This document shows positions 7,789-15,119 of a DNA stretch of 20,867 nucleotides, in pieces. The stretch is from CAZBWE01 sp964495465 (GTDB lineage Bacteria > Planctomycetota > Phycisphaerae > Sedimentisphaerales > Anaerobacaceae), in contig CAZBWE010000041.1 in assembly GCA_964495465.1 (NCBI GenBank), forward strand, positions 1 to 20,867, written 5' to 3'. The notes below the pieces were generated by a model. The model saw nothing but the letters and a program-made list of their open reading frames with translations, made no database searches and was not told where the DNA came from. Each line of letters starts with the position of its first letter. Position 1 is the first letter of the stretch. The position numbers and the translations under genes are program-made.

Positions 7789-9711
7789 CTAATTCCTGCC
7801 GCTTAATGTCTTCGCCACACAAGCCAGGGCCCTGAGGGCATATAACAATATAACGCCTGCAATAATTCCACAGCACCCAAGGGCAATAACTTTCAGCCAG
7901 GGTCGAAATACAAACGAGAAGGCGAACACCCGCGCATAAGTGCGATTGATGCCCTGATATGCAATCATTTCCTTGGATGAACCTTTTTCCGTGGCCAGAG
8001 GTGAATCGACAGCTACAGCGCCAAAAAAGAAAGGAGCATCCGTCGAATGGCAATCCTCGCATCTGCGAACGCCCAGCGATTGCGCAGCCGGCCTGACATT
8101 ATGTGCAATAGGCCAGCGATAAGGGGCAGCCGCATTATGTTCGCAAGCAATCAGTTTGCCTTCGCCATCAAGACGATGGAGTTTGCCGCCGCTTATGTAA
8201 ACGGCTGCGCCTTCGGCTGTCTCCTGTAACGCCTTCAGGCTTTCGATGATAAGCTCATCGTTTAATTCCCGCCAATCACCGGAACGCGAACGTTTTGCTT
8301 TCGAGAGAATTTTACTTGCGGTTTTCCTGACGACCTCGAGGTGTATCGGTGTTACTTTATCATCTTTTATGCTGCCCCAAAATGCAGGCCATATCAGCTT
8401 ATGAGGCCCAATTTTCCCCTTGCTGTTTACGGCAAGCAATCCGCCTGCATATGCAGCGCCGATGCCGCCTTGCATGGCGAAAACAGGATAATGAATATGT
8501 GGCAGAGCTTCCGGTGCTTTATTTGTGCTGAGAGTGCCTAAACGATGTGCCATCGATGTTTTTGTAAGAATGGTTTGTTGTTCGGGCCAGGGACCTGAAT
8601 GGCAGGCCGTGCAGCTTAGCTTATCGAAATGTATCGGAGGGATACCCGGATGTTCCGGAATAGGGGCTCCCAAACGCCCCTCTGTATGGCAGCCCTCGCA
8701 GGACGTAACGGCTGCTAACGGATTTTGTGATGCCGTATCTTCACCTTCGTATCCCCGAATTATGTTATGGCTGACGTCATTGCGGTGACAGTCAACACAT
8801 TTTAATCCTGCCGTTAAATGAACGTCTTCGTCCGCTGCCCATCTTTTCAAATTGTTGCTGCCTGCGTCGCCGCGAGGCGTGCCTGCGTCAAGATTGGAAT
8901 GGCAGTAATAGCATCGCTCGTCGGAGATTTTCCTGACGATGTCAAACAGTACCCTGTTTTTATGGTCAAACGCATCTTTTCGATAAGTTACAGTCGGTGC
9001 GTCTTCGCTTTCAATGGGCATTAAATAGTCATAAGTTTCATCCATCTTTTTTGCAGAGCCGCTGACCGAGGCAAATTCGCAGGCAGCAGTTGCCGCCCAG
9101 CGGAAGTTCTGTTGACTTATCTGGAAGGCATATTCAATCTGGTCCTGGCCTGGGTGAGCGTTATGGCAGGTCAGGCAGTTGATTTCCAGCTTGCCTGAAA
9201 TACCCTGGCGCATAATGTCATCCATATCATCACTTTCAAGCTCTCCGGGACCGCCGCCGGGCATATGTCCGCCGAAAAGACAGGTGAACTGAAACGGTGT
9301 TATTCCGAGCTGCTCTGGATTGTAAGCACCCTGCCACGGGCGATATGACAGAGGAATTTGTGTGCCGATAGCGGTATCAACGAGTATCCATGGCTCTCCC
9401 GGCCGGCCGGGAACAACGTTTGCATCAACAGCATTAAAATGCCACCCATTACTTATAGTTTGGTAGCTGTGACACATACCGCAGGTCTGGCGTGTAGAAA
9501 ATGGAAGAAGCGGTTTGTCATCAGGAAGGATTTTATAGCTTATCTTATCGAGTTCGGCAATTTCCTCATCATAAAGATTGATAAGATGAGCCGGGATGGC
9601 CCGGCTGCCGTCACTTTCATCACCAAGCAGCTTCTCATCATCAGCAGCATAGACCGGCCTGATAAATGTCAGCCAAAGCAAAATGCCTGTTACTATCAAT
9701 CCCTTTTTCAA
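7789..9711 (-). CDS. Exported heptaheme c-type cytochrome with C-terminal membrane anchor
   Basis: A 640-residue protein with a signal peptide (MKKGLIVTGILLWLTFIRPVYA) and seven CxxCH heme-binding motifs, with first Cys at residues 77, 179, 267, 305, 338, 367 and 551. A hydrophobic span at about 605-628 near the C-terminus should anchor it to the membrane with the hemes outside the cytoplasm. Between the sixth and seventh hemes lies a stretch of about 180 residues without motifs, which may be a separate domain. Free His residues that could be distal ligands are frequent. The start is TTG at 9711: no in-frame ATG gives a signal peptide, and AAAGGA lies some 11 bases upstream. It precedes the cytochrome b gene by 30 nt. 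Likely role: electron transfer in an anaerobic respiratory chain, either to an outside acceptor or to a reductase not in the window. The exact family is not recognised. Confidence 0.88.
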   Translation of the reverse strand: MKKGLIVTGILLWLTFIRPVYAADDEKLLGDESDGSRAIPAHLINLYDEEIAELDKISYKILPDDKPLLPFSTRQTCGMCHSYQTISNGWHFNAVDANVVPGRPGEPWILVDTAIGTQIPLSYRPWQGAYNPEQLGITPFQFTCLFGGHMPGGGPGELESDDMDDIMRQGISGKLEINCLTCHNAHPGQDQIEYAFQISQQNFRWAATAACEFASVSGSAKKMDETYDYLMPIESEDAPTVTYRKDAFDHKNRVLFDIVRKISDERCYYCHSNLDAGTPRGDAGSNNLKRWAADEDVHLTAGLKCVDCHRNDVSHNIIRGYEGEDTASQNPLAAVTSCEGCHTEGRLGAPIPEHPGIPPIHFDKLSCTACHSGPWPEQQTILTKTSMAHRLGTLSTNKAPEALPHIHYPVFAMQGGIGAAYAGGLLAVNSKGKIGPHKLIWPAFWGSIKDDKVTPIHLEVVRKTASKILSKAKRSRSGDWRELNDELIIESLKALQETAEGAAVYISGGKLHRLDGEGKLIACEHNAAAPYRWPIAHNVRPAAQSLGVRRCEDCHSTDAPFFFGAVAVDSPLATEKGSSKEMIAYQGINRTYARVFAFSFVFRPWLKVIALGCCGIIAGVILLYALRALACVAKTLSGRN

Positions 9712-9743
9712 CGTATGAGCAATCCTTTTCGGAATTATATTTA

Positions 9744-11096
9744 CTAAGCCTTAAATTCGTCCGGCTTAAATTCCAGCTTTTGCCCGGCTTGAATCGCCTC
9801 GTTGACTTTCAACACAGCTACAGCCGTCTCATAACCAATCTCAGCGGGACAATTCAGTTTCGCCTTGCCGCGAATTGCATCGAAGAAGTTCTCAAGGTGA
9901 GGTTTATGGTAGGGGTCATTGAATTCGACCGCCATTTCATACCTGGGCGGGGGCGGTGACTCGCGAGAATCCATAACAGCACCTGTATCAGGCACTTGCT
10001 GCTCAACTGTCCCCTTTAAATAGCCCGCTTTCACCCATTTTTCCCATTTTTCCGGCTGAACCCAGGGCTCACGATAAACGCCATCCCAGGATGTAGCGGC
10101 TTCGGAGATATTGAGCATACCCTCATCGCCCATAAAGGCCTCGTAGTAGCCGGCCCTGCTGTTGGTCGTTATTGTTTGATAAAAAGCCCTGACGGTTCCC
10201 TGGTTAGTCTGGTATTCGTAAATGGCCATAACGTTGTCATACCACTGGCGACCTTCCCAGTAGTCCGTTCCGCCGCTGGCTATGACGGATTTAGGATTTG
10301 TTTCGAGGAACCAGCTATAGACGTCTATCTGGTGTGAGCCCAAATCCACAATTGGTCCTCCGCCTAATCCCTTATACCATCGCCAGTTTTTGAATTGTTT
10401 CATCGACTCAAAGCCATATTTATTGAGCGTCGCCTCGTCAATTTCGCTTCCTTTTGGCCAGCCCGCTTCTTCGCATGCCGCCTTGCTGCGGTTCCATTGG
10501 CCGTTTATTGTTGTGATGCGGTTGAGCAGTTTCGCCTCTTTAATTATCTTCTCATAGCAGTAGATGTAACGCGGATTGCTGCGTCGCTGATGCCCTATCT
10601 GCAGCAGCTTGCCCGTTTGCCTTGCAGTTTCGAGCATCCGGTGGGCGCCTTCAAGTGTGTTGGACATCTCTTTTTCGCAATAGACATGCAAACCGGCTTT
10701 TAAGCACGCAACAGCGTGCTCGGCGTGCCAGAAATCAGGCGTGGCGACTATCACTGCATCGAGGTCCTTTTCGTTGGCGAGCATTTCCTGGTAGTCGATA
10801 TAGGTATTGTGCTCGTGGTGATATTTTTTGAGAAGCCCCGACACCCGCCTTTGATTATATGCTGTCCAGATATCGCAGACCGCCTTAAATCGGATTCCGG
10901 GAATCTTCAGGCAGGCGTTCATCAGGACCTGTCCCTGAGCGCCTGCGCCGATAAGGGCCATGTTTAAGTCATCCGCTTTTTTGCCGGCTGTTTGTCCGAA
11001 AATAGCCGGTGATAAGACCAGCCCCGCTCCTGCCGCCGCTGTAGAACGAAGGAAGCTGCGTCTGTTTATTCCTTTTTTAATTTTTTGCTCATTCAT
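9744..11096 (-). CDS. Tat-exported Gfo/Idh/MocA-family oxidoreductase
   Basis: A 450-residue NAD(P)-dependent dehydrogenase-like protein acting on a sugar, inositol or similar compound. The N-terminus has a Tat signal, INRRSFLRSTAAAGAGLVLSPAIFG, with the twin Arg at 12-13. The Rossmann motif ALIGAGAQG is at 47-55. The usual EKP motif reads CEKEMSNT, with Glu instead of Pro. The catalytic-type DLGSHQIDVYSWFL follows. The frame is open upstream to 11219, but the ATG at 11096 directly precedes the Tat signal and is preferred. Proteins of this kind are numerous in planctomycetes, and cofactor is thought to be carried along during folded export. The heptaheme cytochrome gene begins 33 nt after its stop; a functional link is possible but unproven. 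Confidence 0.9.
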   Translation of the reverse strand: MNEQKIKKGINRRSFLRSTAAAGAGLVLSPAIFGQTAGKKADDLNMALIGAGAQGQVLMNACLKIPGIRFKAVCDIWTAYNQRRVSGLLKKYHHEHNTYIDYQEMLANEKDLDAVIVATPDFWHAEHAVACLKAGLHVYCEKEMSNTLEGAHRMLETARQTGKLLQIGHQRRSNPRYIYCYEKIIKEAKLLNRITTINGQWNRSKAACEEAGWPKGSEIDEATLNKYGFESMKQFKNWRWYKGLGGGPIVDLGSHQIDVYSWFLETNPKSVIASGGTDYWEGRQWYDNVMAIYEYQTNQGTVRAFYQTITTNSRAGYYEAFMGDEGMLNISEAATSWDGVYREPWVQPEKWEKWVKAGYLKGTVEQQVPDTGAVMDSRESPPPPRYEMAVEFNDPYHKPHLENFFDAIRGKAKLNCPAEIGYETAVAVLKVNEAIQAGQKLEFKPDEFKA

Positions 11097-11490
11097 TGTG
11101 CATTCGTAAAATTTAATAACTTCAGCAAAATAATCATCAAATTCACCGGCGTGTATTATCACCCTGCTGCCAACGGCTGTCAAGCATACGTTCGGCATTT
11201 TTTGCCGTAGATATGACAAAGCTCACGGTGATATATAATGAGCGTGCAGGTGCGGAAAAAACAATTATTTATTGGCAGCGGCACTATGCAGGAGCTAATA
11301 ACCTTTTTGCTTTACAGCCGGAGCCGGCTCTGTTACAATTCAGGCAGAAAAAATTAACCGCTGAGAACGCAAAGGGCGCAGAGAAAATTGGTTAAATGGT
11401 AAGTAGTTAATTGGCTAAATACTTGCGACTTATCAATTACTATGTTATCTCTGCGTGCTCGGCGGACTCTGCGGTAAAAAGGAATATGTG
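11097..11490. other. Divergent intergenic region with an inverted repeat pair
   Basis: This gap separates the minus-strand oxidoreductase from the plus-strand korD, so both promoters should lie in it, but no convincing -10/-35 pair was found. Bases 11097-11355 show no gene (a 60-codon frame from 11213 has no recognisable content). Bases 11357-11475 hold the inverted repeat listed separately. AAAAAGGA at 11476-11482 is the probable korD ribosome site. Confidence 0.5.
11357..11475. repeat. Imperfect inverted repeat of the dispersed 'ACCGCnGAG...CGCAGAGA' type
   Basis: The left arm at 11357-11384 starts ACCGCTGAGAACGC and ends GCGCAGAGA. The right arm at 11448-11475, read on the minus strand, starts ACCGCAGAGTCCGC and ends ACGCAGAGA. 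They agree at 21 of 28 positions. The 63 bases between them are AT-rich. The whole looks like a small non-autonomous element or repeat pair placed directly before korD, so it lies in its mRNA leader if the promoter is upstream. Similar short repeats are widespread in environmental genomes. Confidence 0.65.
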
Positions 11491-11760
11491 ATGGCCGGCA
11501 AAATAAAAATTGATACCGAAAGATGTAAAGGATGTGGGCTGTGTGTAGTCGTATGCCCAAAGAACAGCATCGTAATTTCCAAAAAATCCAACAAAAAAGG
11601 CTACTTCCCAGCTGAGGTAGCTAATACCGACTGTACCGGCTGCTGTTTCTGTGCGCTTATCTGTCCCGATGCTGCCATCGAGGTATTTCGCGAAAACGAT
11701 GTAGTATCTGCCAAAACTAATAAGAAAGGAAAACCCAATCTCATCAGAGAAAAAGCGTAA
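11491..11760 (+). CDS. korD: 2-oxoacid:ferredoxin oxidoreductase, delta (ferredoxin-like) subunit
   Basis: An 89-residue protein with two [4Fe-4S] cluster motifs of the bacterial ferredoxin type: C12xxC15xxC18xxxC22P and C48xxC51xxC54xxxC58P, with an extra Cys at 52. It should carry electrons from the thiamine-diphosphate site of the beta subunit to free ferredoxin. The ATG at 11491 follows AAAAAGGA, at a normal distance; the frame continues upstream to 11455, but that part falls in the repeat. The order delta-alpha-beta-gamma is the normal operon order for these enzymes, but here an MNT/HEPN gene pair and about 850 bases separate delta from alpha. Confidence 0.88.
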   Translation: MAGKIKIDTERCKGCGLCVVVCPKNSIVISKKSNKKGYFPAEVANTDCTGCCFCALICPDAAIEVFRENDVVSAKTNKKGKPNLIREKA

Positions 11761-11769
11761 ATGAATTAG

Positions 11770-11925
11770 AATGAGTGCTTTAAATTGTCCGATTTTTTCC
11801 CTATTAGGAACAAAAGGAAATATAGAGATACGGCCTCTTTCGGAAGACGCCAGGAGTACTCAGTAATTGCAGAAAAGCATCCAGGTTCAATAAATATAAG
11901 AATGAAAGGGGCTTTGCTGCTTTAA
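11770..11925 (+). pseudogene. Possible decayed coding remnant between korD and mntA
   Basis: An open frame of about 51 codons without a usable start, reading ...YRDTASFGRRQEYSVIAE... and ending at TAA 11923-11925. The GRRQEYSVIAE part looks like real protein sequence rather than random translation, but no family can be named with confidence. It could be the relic of a gene that arrived with the toxin-antitoxin pair. Chance is a fair alternative. Confidence 0.2.
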
Positions 11926-11929
11926 GAGA

Positions 11930-11943
11930 ATGAAGAAAAATGA
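11930..11943 (+). repeat. Left copy of a 14-bp direct repeat flanking mntA-hepT
   Basis: ATGAAGAAAAATGA, identical to 12603-12616. It spans the start codon of mntA (ATG at 11940). Confidence 0.55.
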
Positions 11944-12227
11944 TGAATCGGAAAGAAATTTTTGAAAAGATTGCTCAGGCCCTTAAAGACCAAGGGGCCA
12001 GAAAAATATCTGTGTTCGGTTCTTATGTGAGAGATGAGGAAAAACCGGGCAGTGATATAGATATTCTCGTGGAATTTTCAGAAAGAAAAAGCCTCCTTGA
12101 ACTTGTAAGAATAGAAAGAGAGTTGTCCGAGTTTTTAGGAATAAAAGTGGATTTGTTGACGGAAAAATCTATAAGTCCGTATTTGATTGATACAATAAGG
12201 GGGCAGATGGAGGTAATCTACGGATGA
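11940..12227 (+). CDS. mntA: MNT-domain nucleotidyltransferase antitoxin (MntA type)
   Basis: A 95-residue minimal nucleotidyltransferase. In MntA-HepT pairs this protein neutralises the HEPN toxin by attaching AMP groups to a Tyr next to its active site. Seen here: VFGSYVRDEEKPGSDIDILVEF at about residues 25-46, with Gly27-Ser28 and the metal-binding Asp39 and Asp41 of the GSx10DxD motif. The helical C-terminal part is complete, and the length is usual. Two ATGs stand in tandem (11940 and 11943); either may be used. The stop overlaps the hepT start by 4 nt (ATGA). It lies inside the kor operon, between delta and alpha subunits, which suggests insertion. Confidence 0.9.
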   Translation: MMNRKEIFEKIAQALKDQGARKISVFGSYVRDEEKPGSDIDILVEFSERKSLLELVRIERELSEFLGIKVDLLTEKSISPYLIDTIRGQMEVIYG

Positions 12228-12553
12228 AAAAAGACGACTCCATATATTTGAAGCATATTTTAGATGCCATATCACGAATAGAGGAATATATCCAGGCCAT
12301 AAGATACGAAGACTTTATGGATAATCATCTTATACAGGATGGAGTGATAAGGCAGATCGAGATAATAGGCGAAGCCGCGAAGCGGTTATCTAAAGAGATT
12401 AGGAAAGGACATCCTGATATACCCTGGAAAGATATAGCGGGAATGAGAGACAAGCTGATACACGATTATTTAGGTGTGGATTTAGCTGCCGTCTGGGATA
12501 CGGTTAAAAAGGATATCCCTGCTTTGAAAAACAGACTGGGAAGTATTGTTTAA
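12224..12553 (+). CDS. hepT: HEPN-domain toxin (HepT, DUF86 family)
   Basis: A 109-residue all-alpha HEPN protein, the RNase-like toxin partner of MntA. The active-site motif RDKLIHDY has Arg75, His80 and Tyr82 (Rx4HxY); Tyr82 is in the position that is modified by AMP in characterised pairs. RQIEIIGEAAKRLS and HPDIPWKDIAGMRD are typical for DUF86 proteins. The motif is intact, so the toxin is likely active. It overlaps mntA by 4 nt, so the two are made together. About 60 nt separate its stop from korA, and no terminator is seen there, so the kor genes downstream may depend on read-through from this pair. Confidence 0.92.
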   Translation: MKKDDSIYLKHILDAISRIEEYIQAIRYEDFMDNHLIQDGVIRQIEIIGEAAKRLSKEIRKGHPDIPWKDIAGMRDKLIHDYLGVDLAAVWDTVKKDIPALKNRLGSIV

Positions 12554-12563
12554 AAAGGAAAAA

Positions 12564-12599
12564 ATGAGCGAACCTGCCAATTTGTCTGGCTGTGTTTAA
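12564..12599 (+). other. Possible 11-codon leader ORF before korA
   Basis: ATG at 12564 preceded by AAAAAGGA reads MSEPANLSGCV and stops at TAA 12597-12599, 13 nt before the korA ATG. It has a better ribosome site than korA itself, so ribosomes may reach korA by re-initiation. It could be chance. Confidence 0.2.
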
Positions 12600-12602
12600 T
12601 AG

Positions 12603-12616
12603 ATGAAGAAAAATGA
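12603..12616 (+). repeat. Right copy of a 14-bp direct repeat flanking mntA-hepT
   Basis: ATGAAGAAAAATGA, identical to 11930-11943. It spans the start codon of korA (ATG at 12613). Confidence 0.55.
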
Positions 12617-13683
12617 ATGAAAGAGTACTAATGTGCGGTAATGAGGCCCTTGGTGAAGCTGCGATTCTTGCGGGCTGCGATGCCTATTTCGGCTATCCAA
12701 TCACCCCGCAGAATGAAGTTACTGCATATATGTCTCGAAGAATGCCTGAGGAAGGCCATGTCTTTTTGCAGTGTGAAAGCGAATTAGCTGCAATCAATAT
12801 GGTCTTTGGTGCCTCGGCGACAGGCAAAAGGGCAATGACAAGCTCGTCCAGTCCCGGCATCAGCTTGATGCAGGAGGGGATAAGTTATCTGGCCGGTGCG
12901 GAGCTGCCGGCTGTAGTAGTAAATATAATGCGAGGTGGGCCAGGTCTGGGCAATATTGCGCCGTCGCAGGGTGATTATTTCCAGGCCACCCGCGGCGGCG
13001 GACACGGCGATTATCGAACTATCGTCCTTGGGCCATCGAGCGTCCAGGAATTGGTCGATTGTATGCCGCTGGCATTTGACTTGGCTGACCAGTATCGAAT
13101 GACCGTCGTAGTGCTTGCAGACGGCATTTTAGGCCAGATGATGGAGCCGGTGGTATTTGAGAGAAAACAAGGAAGAAAATTACCCTCAAAAGACTGGGCC
13201 TTGACCGGAGCCAAAGACAGGCCGCAAAACATCGTCCGCTCGCTATGGCTCGGTGAAGGAGTGCTGGAAGAATTAAACTGTAAACTACAAAAAAAATATG
13301 AGCAGGTGCAGAAAAATGAGGTGCTATGCGAACAATTTGCCGTTGATGATGCAGATATAGTCGTTGTTGCCTATGGTGTTGCTGCGAGAATTGTCCGCGG
13401 AGCGGTAAGCAAAGCAAGGCAGGAAGGCATTAAGGTCGGCTGGATACGCCCTATTACACTCTGGCCTTTTCCAACGGAGCAAATCAGTAAAGCTGCCGAT
13501 GAGTTCCGGCTATTTTTAACAGTCGAAATGAGTCTTGGCCAAATGGTCGAAGATGTAAAATTAGCTGTAGCAGGCAAATCCCCGGTACTATTCTATGGCC
13601 GACCGGGCGGCGGAGTGCCGACCGTCGATGAAATTCTTGAAAAAATCAAGCAATTAACAATACCAGAAAAGAATAGAAAATAG
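12613..13683 (+). CDS. korA: 2-oxoacid:ferredoxin oxidoreductase, alpha subunit (KorA/VorB type)
   Basis: The alpha subunit of a CoA-acylating, ferredoxin-reducing 2-oxoacid oxidoreductase, which turns a 2-oxoacid (2-oxoglutarate or a branched-chain oxoacid) into an acyl-CoA with release of CO2. Seen (356 aa): MCGNEALGEAAILAGCDAYFGYPITPQNE at the N-terminus, MTSSSSPGISLMQEGISYLAG, IMRGGPGLGNIAPSQGDYFQ and RGGGHGDYRTIVL, all hallmarks of the pyrimidine-binding domain I. A transketolase C-terminal-like domain II follows (DIVVVAYGVAARIVRGAVSKAR, GWIRPITLWPFP). The length is right for a separate alpha subunit. It overlaps korB by one base. Best relatives are annotated VorB (3-methyl-2-oxobutanoate) or KorA; sequence alone does not settle the substrate. 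Confidence 0.9.
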   Translation: MNERVLMCGNEALGEAAILAGCDAYFGYPITPQNEVTAYMSRRMPEEGHVFLQCESELAAINMVFGASATGKRAMTSSSSPGISLMQEGISYLAGAELPAVVVNIMRGGPGLGNIAPSQGDYFQATRGGGHGDYRTIVLGPSSVQELVDCMPLAFDLADQYRMTVVVLADGILGQMMEPVVFERKQGRKLPSKDWALTGAKDRPQNIVRSLWLGEGVLEELNCKLQKKYEQVQKNEVLCEQFAVDDADIVVVAYGVAARIVRGAVSKARQEGIKVGWIRPITLWPFPTEQISKAADEFRLFLTVEMSLGQMVEDVKLAVAGKSPVLFYGRPGGGVPTVDEILEKIKQLTIPEKNRK

Positions 13684-14417
13684 TGGAAACAGTATTTACA
13701 CGAACGCCAACTTTTAAAGAATGCCCGACTCATTATTGCCCGGGATGCGGCCATGGAATAGCTCATCGCTTGGTAGCAGAGACGGTCGATGAATTAGGGA
13801 TACGCGGCCGGACTATCGGCATCGCACCTGTCGGCTGTGCGGTATTAGCGTATAATTATCTTGACGTCGATATGGTCGAGGTAGCACACGGCAGGGCGCC
13901 GGCGGTAGCGACAGGGATGAAAAGAACAAATCCCGACAAAATAATCTTTTCCTATCAGGGTGACGGCGACCTGGCGGCGATTGGGACAGGTGAAATCATC
14001 CACGCTGCACATCGGGGCGAACAAATAACCGTAATTTTTATTAACAACGCGGTCTTTGGAATGACCGGCGGCCAGATGGCGCCGACGACAGTCCTGGGCC
14101 AGATTACGGCGACAACACAAAAAGGCCGGGATGCTGTCAGCGAGGGCTATCCGCTGCAAATATCAGAATTACTGGCTGTTTTGCCTGGCACAATCTATGT
14201 TGAGCGATGCTCAGTTTATAATCCGGCACAGGTGCTAAAGGCCAAAAAGGCCATCAGGCACGCTTTTGAACTGCAGGTCGATGGCGCCCAGGGCCTATCG
14301 CTTGTGGAGCTTCTTAGTCCCTGCCCGACTTATTGGCGAATGAAACCAGCCAAGGCAATGGAATGGATAGAAAAAGAAATGACAAAAGTATTCCCACTCG
14401 GAAAGTTAAAAGGGTAA
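13683..14417 (+). CDS. korB: 2-oxoacid:ferredoxin oxidoreductase, beta (thiamine diphosphate) subunit
   Basis: The beta subunit (244 aa) binds thiamine diphosphate, Mg2+ and a [4Fe-4S] cluster. Seen: HYCPGCGHGIAHRL at about 17-30 with cluster Cys at 19 and 22, VGCAVLAYNYL with Cys52, and AHGRAPAVATGMK at 69-80. The diphosphate-binding motif is YQGDGDLAAIG...VIFINN at 91-122 (GDG to NN). Cys14 and the late SPCPTYW Cys are other possible cluster ligands. The start is GTG at 13683, sharing one base with the korA stop TAG; coupling is therefore tight. Ends 46 nt before korC, a gap filled by a dispersed repeat. Confidence 0.92.
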   Translation: METVFTRTPTFKECPTHYCPGCGHGIAHRLVAETVDELGIRGRTIGIAPVGCAVLAYNYLDVDMVEVAHGRAPAVATGMKRTNPDKIIFSYQGDGDLAAIGTGEIIHAAHRGEQITVIFINNAVFGMTGGQMAPTTVLGQITATTQKGRDAVSEGYPLQISELLAVLPGTIYVERCSVYNPAQVLKAKKAIRHAFELQVDGAQGLSLVELLSPCPTYWRMKPAKAMEWIEKEMTKVFPLGKLKG

Positions 14418-14490
14418 GTTCAAAAATACGAAGTACGAAATTTGAAATACTAAACAATTTCAAATGACCAAAATACAAAATTCAAAACAC
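14418..14490 (+). repeat. Dispersed AT-rich repeat running into the korC start
   Basis: Starting at 14418 the sequence contains AATACGAAGTACGAAATTTG, then AAACAATTTCAAATGACC and AAAATACAAAATTCAAAAC. This pattern of short CAAA/GAAA words is a well-known dispersed repeat type in environmental bacterial genomes. It fills the whole korB-korC gap and continues about 27 bases into the korC frame, giving its ATG. Confidence 0.6.
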
Positions 14491-15045
14491 GAGCTTTATG
14501 AAGAGGTTATCATTGCCGGCTTTGGCGGCCAGGGGATTATACTGGCCGGTAAGCTATTGGCCCAGACGGCGATGGAGGCCGGCAAAGAAGTAACTTATAT
14601 GCCCAGCTACGGTGCAGAAGTCCGCGGCGGGACAGCCAACTGTATGGTCGTTATTGCAGCCGAAGAAATCGCCTGCCCCGTCATCGGAAAACCCAGCTCG
14701 CTGATTGTAATGAATAAGGCATCGCTCGAAAAATTTGCCCCTCGCCTGCAAAAAGGCGGATTGCTGGTGATGAACAGCTCCCTTATAGATACTGAGCCGC
14801 AAGTGGATGATTCAATCCGGATTCTGACAGTACCGGCCGATGAGATAGCTGTCGAATTAGGCAATCCCAAAGCCGCAAATATGGTGGTTTTGGGTGCATA
14901 TCTGCAAAAAAGGGATTTACTTAGTGTAGATGCAGCGGCTAAATGCCTGCCGAAGACGATAGCCAAGCGTTATCATCAAACGTTAGCAGTTAATGCTGAC
15001 GCTCTGCAAAAAGGGGCTGAAGTTGCCAGAGTATCTGCAAGATAA
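14464..15045 (+). CDS. korC: 2-oxoacid:ferredoxin oxidoreductase, gamma subunit
   Basis: The gamma subunit (193 aa) of the same enzyme, with the typical EEVIIAGFGGQGIILAGKLLA at about 13-33 (a GxGGQG loop), TYMPSYGAEVRGGTANCMVVI, and later ANMVVLGAYLQKRDLL. It completes the delta-alpha-beta-gamma set, so the enzyme could be whole. The first eight or nine codons (MTKIQNSKH) lie in a dispersed repeat and match no family residue; the conserved part begins around Tyr12. No Shine-Dalgarno site precedes the ATG, and no other ATG lies between the repeat and the conserved domain. Confidence 0.9.
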   Translation: MTKIQNSKHELYEEVIIAGFGGQGIILAGKLLAQTAMEAGKEVTYMPSYGAEVRGGTANCMVVIAAEEIACPVIGKPSSLIVMNKASLEKFAPRLQKGGLLVMNSSLIDTEPQVDDSIRILTVPADEIAVELGNPKAANMVVLGAYLQKRDLLSVDAAAKCLPKTIAKRYHQTLAVNADALQKGAEVARVSAR

Positions 15046-15119
15046 TAAAGTTGTCTTTTATAGAAAGCACACTTAGGGATTCTTCATAAATGGTAATATT
15101 TTTCGTGAGTTGATTTAAT

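Noticed and set aside
11213..11395. 60-codon frame before korD
   Set aside because: Ends inside the dispersed repeat and has no recognisable content.
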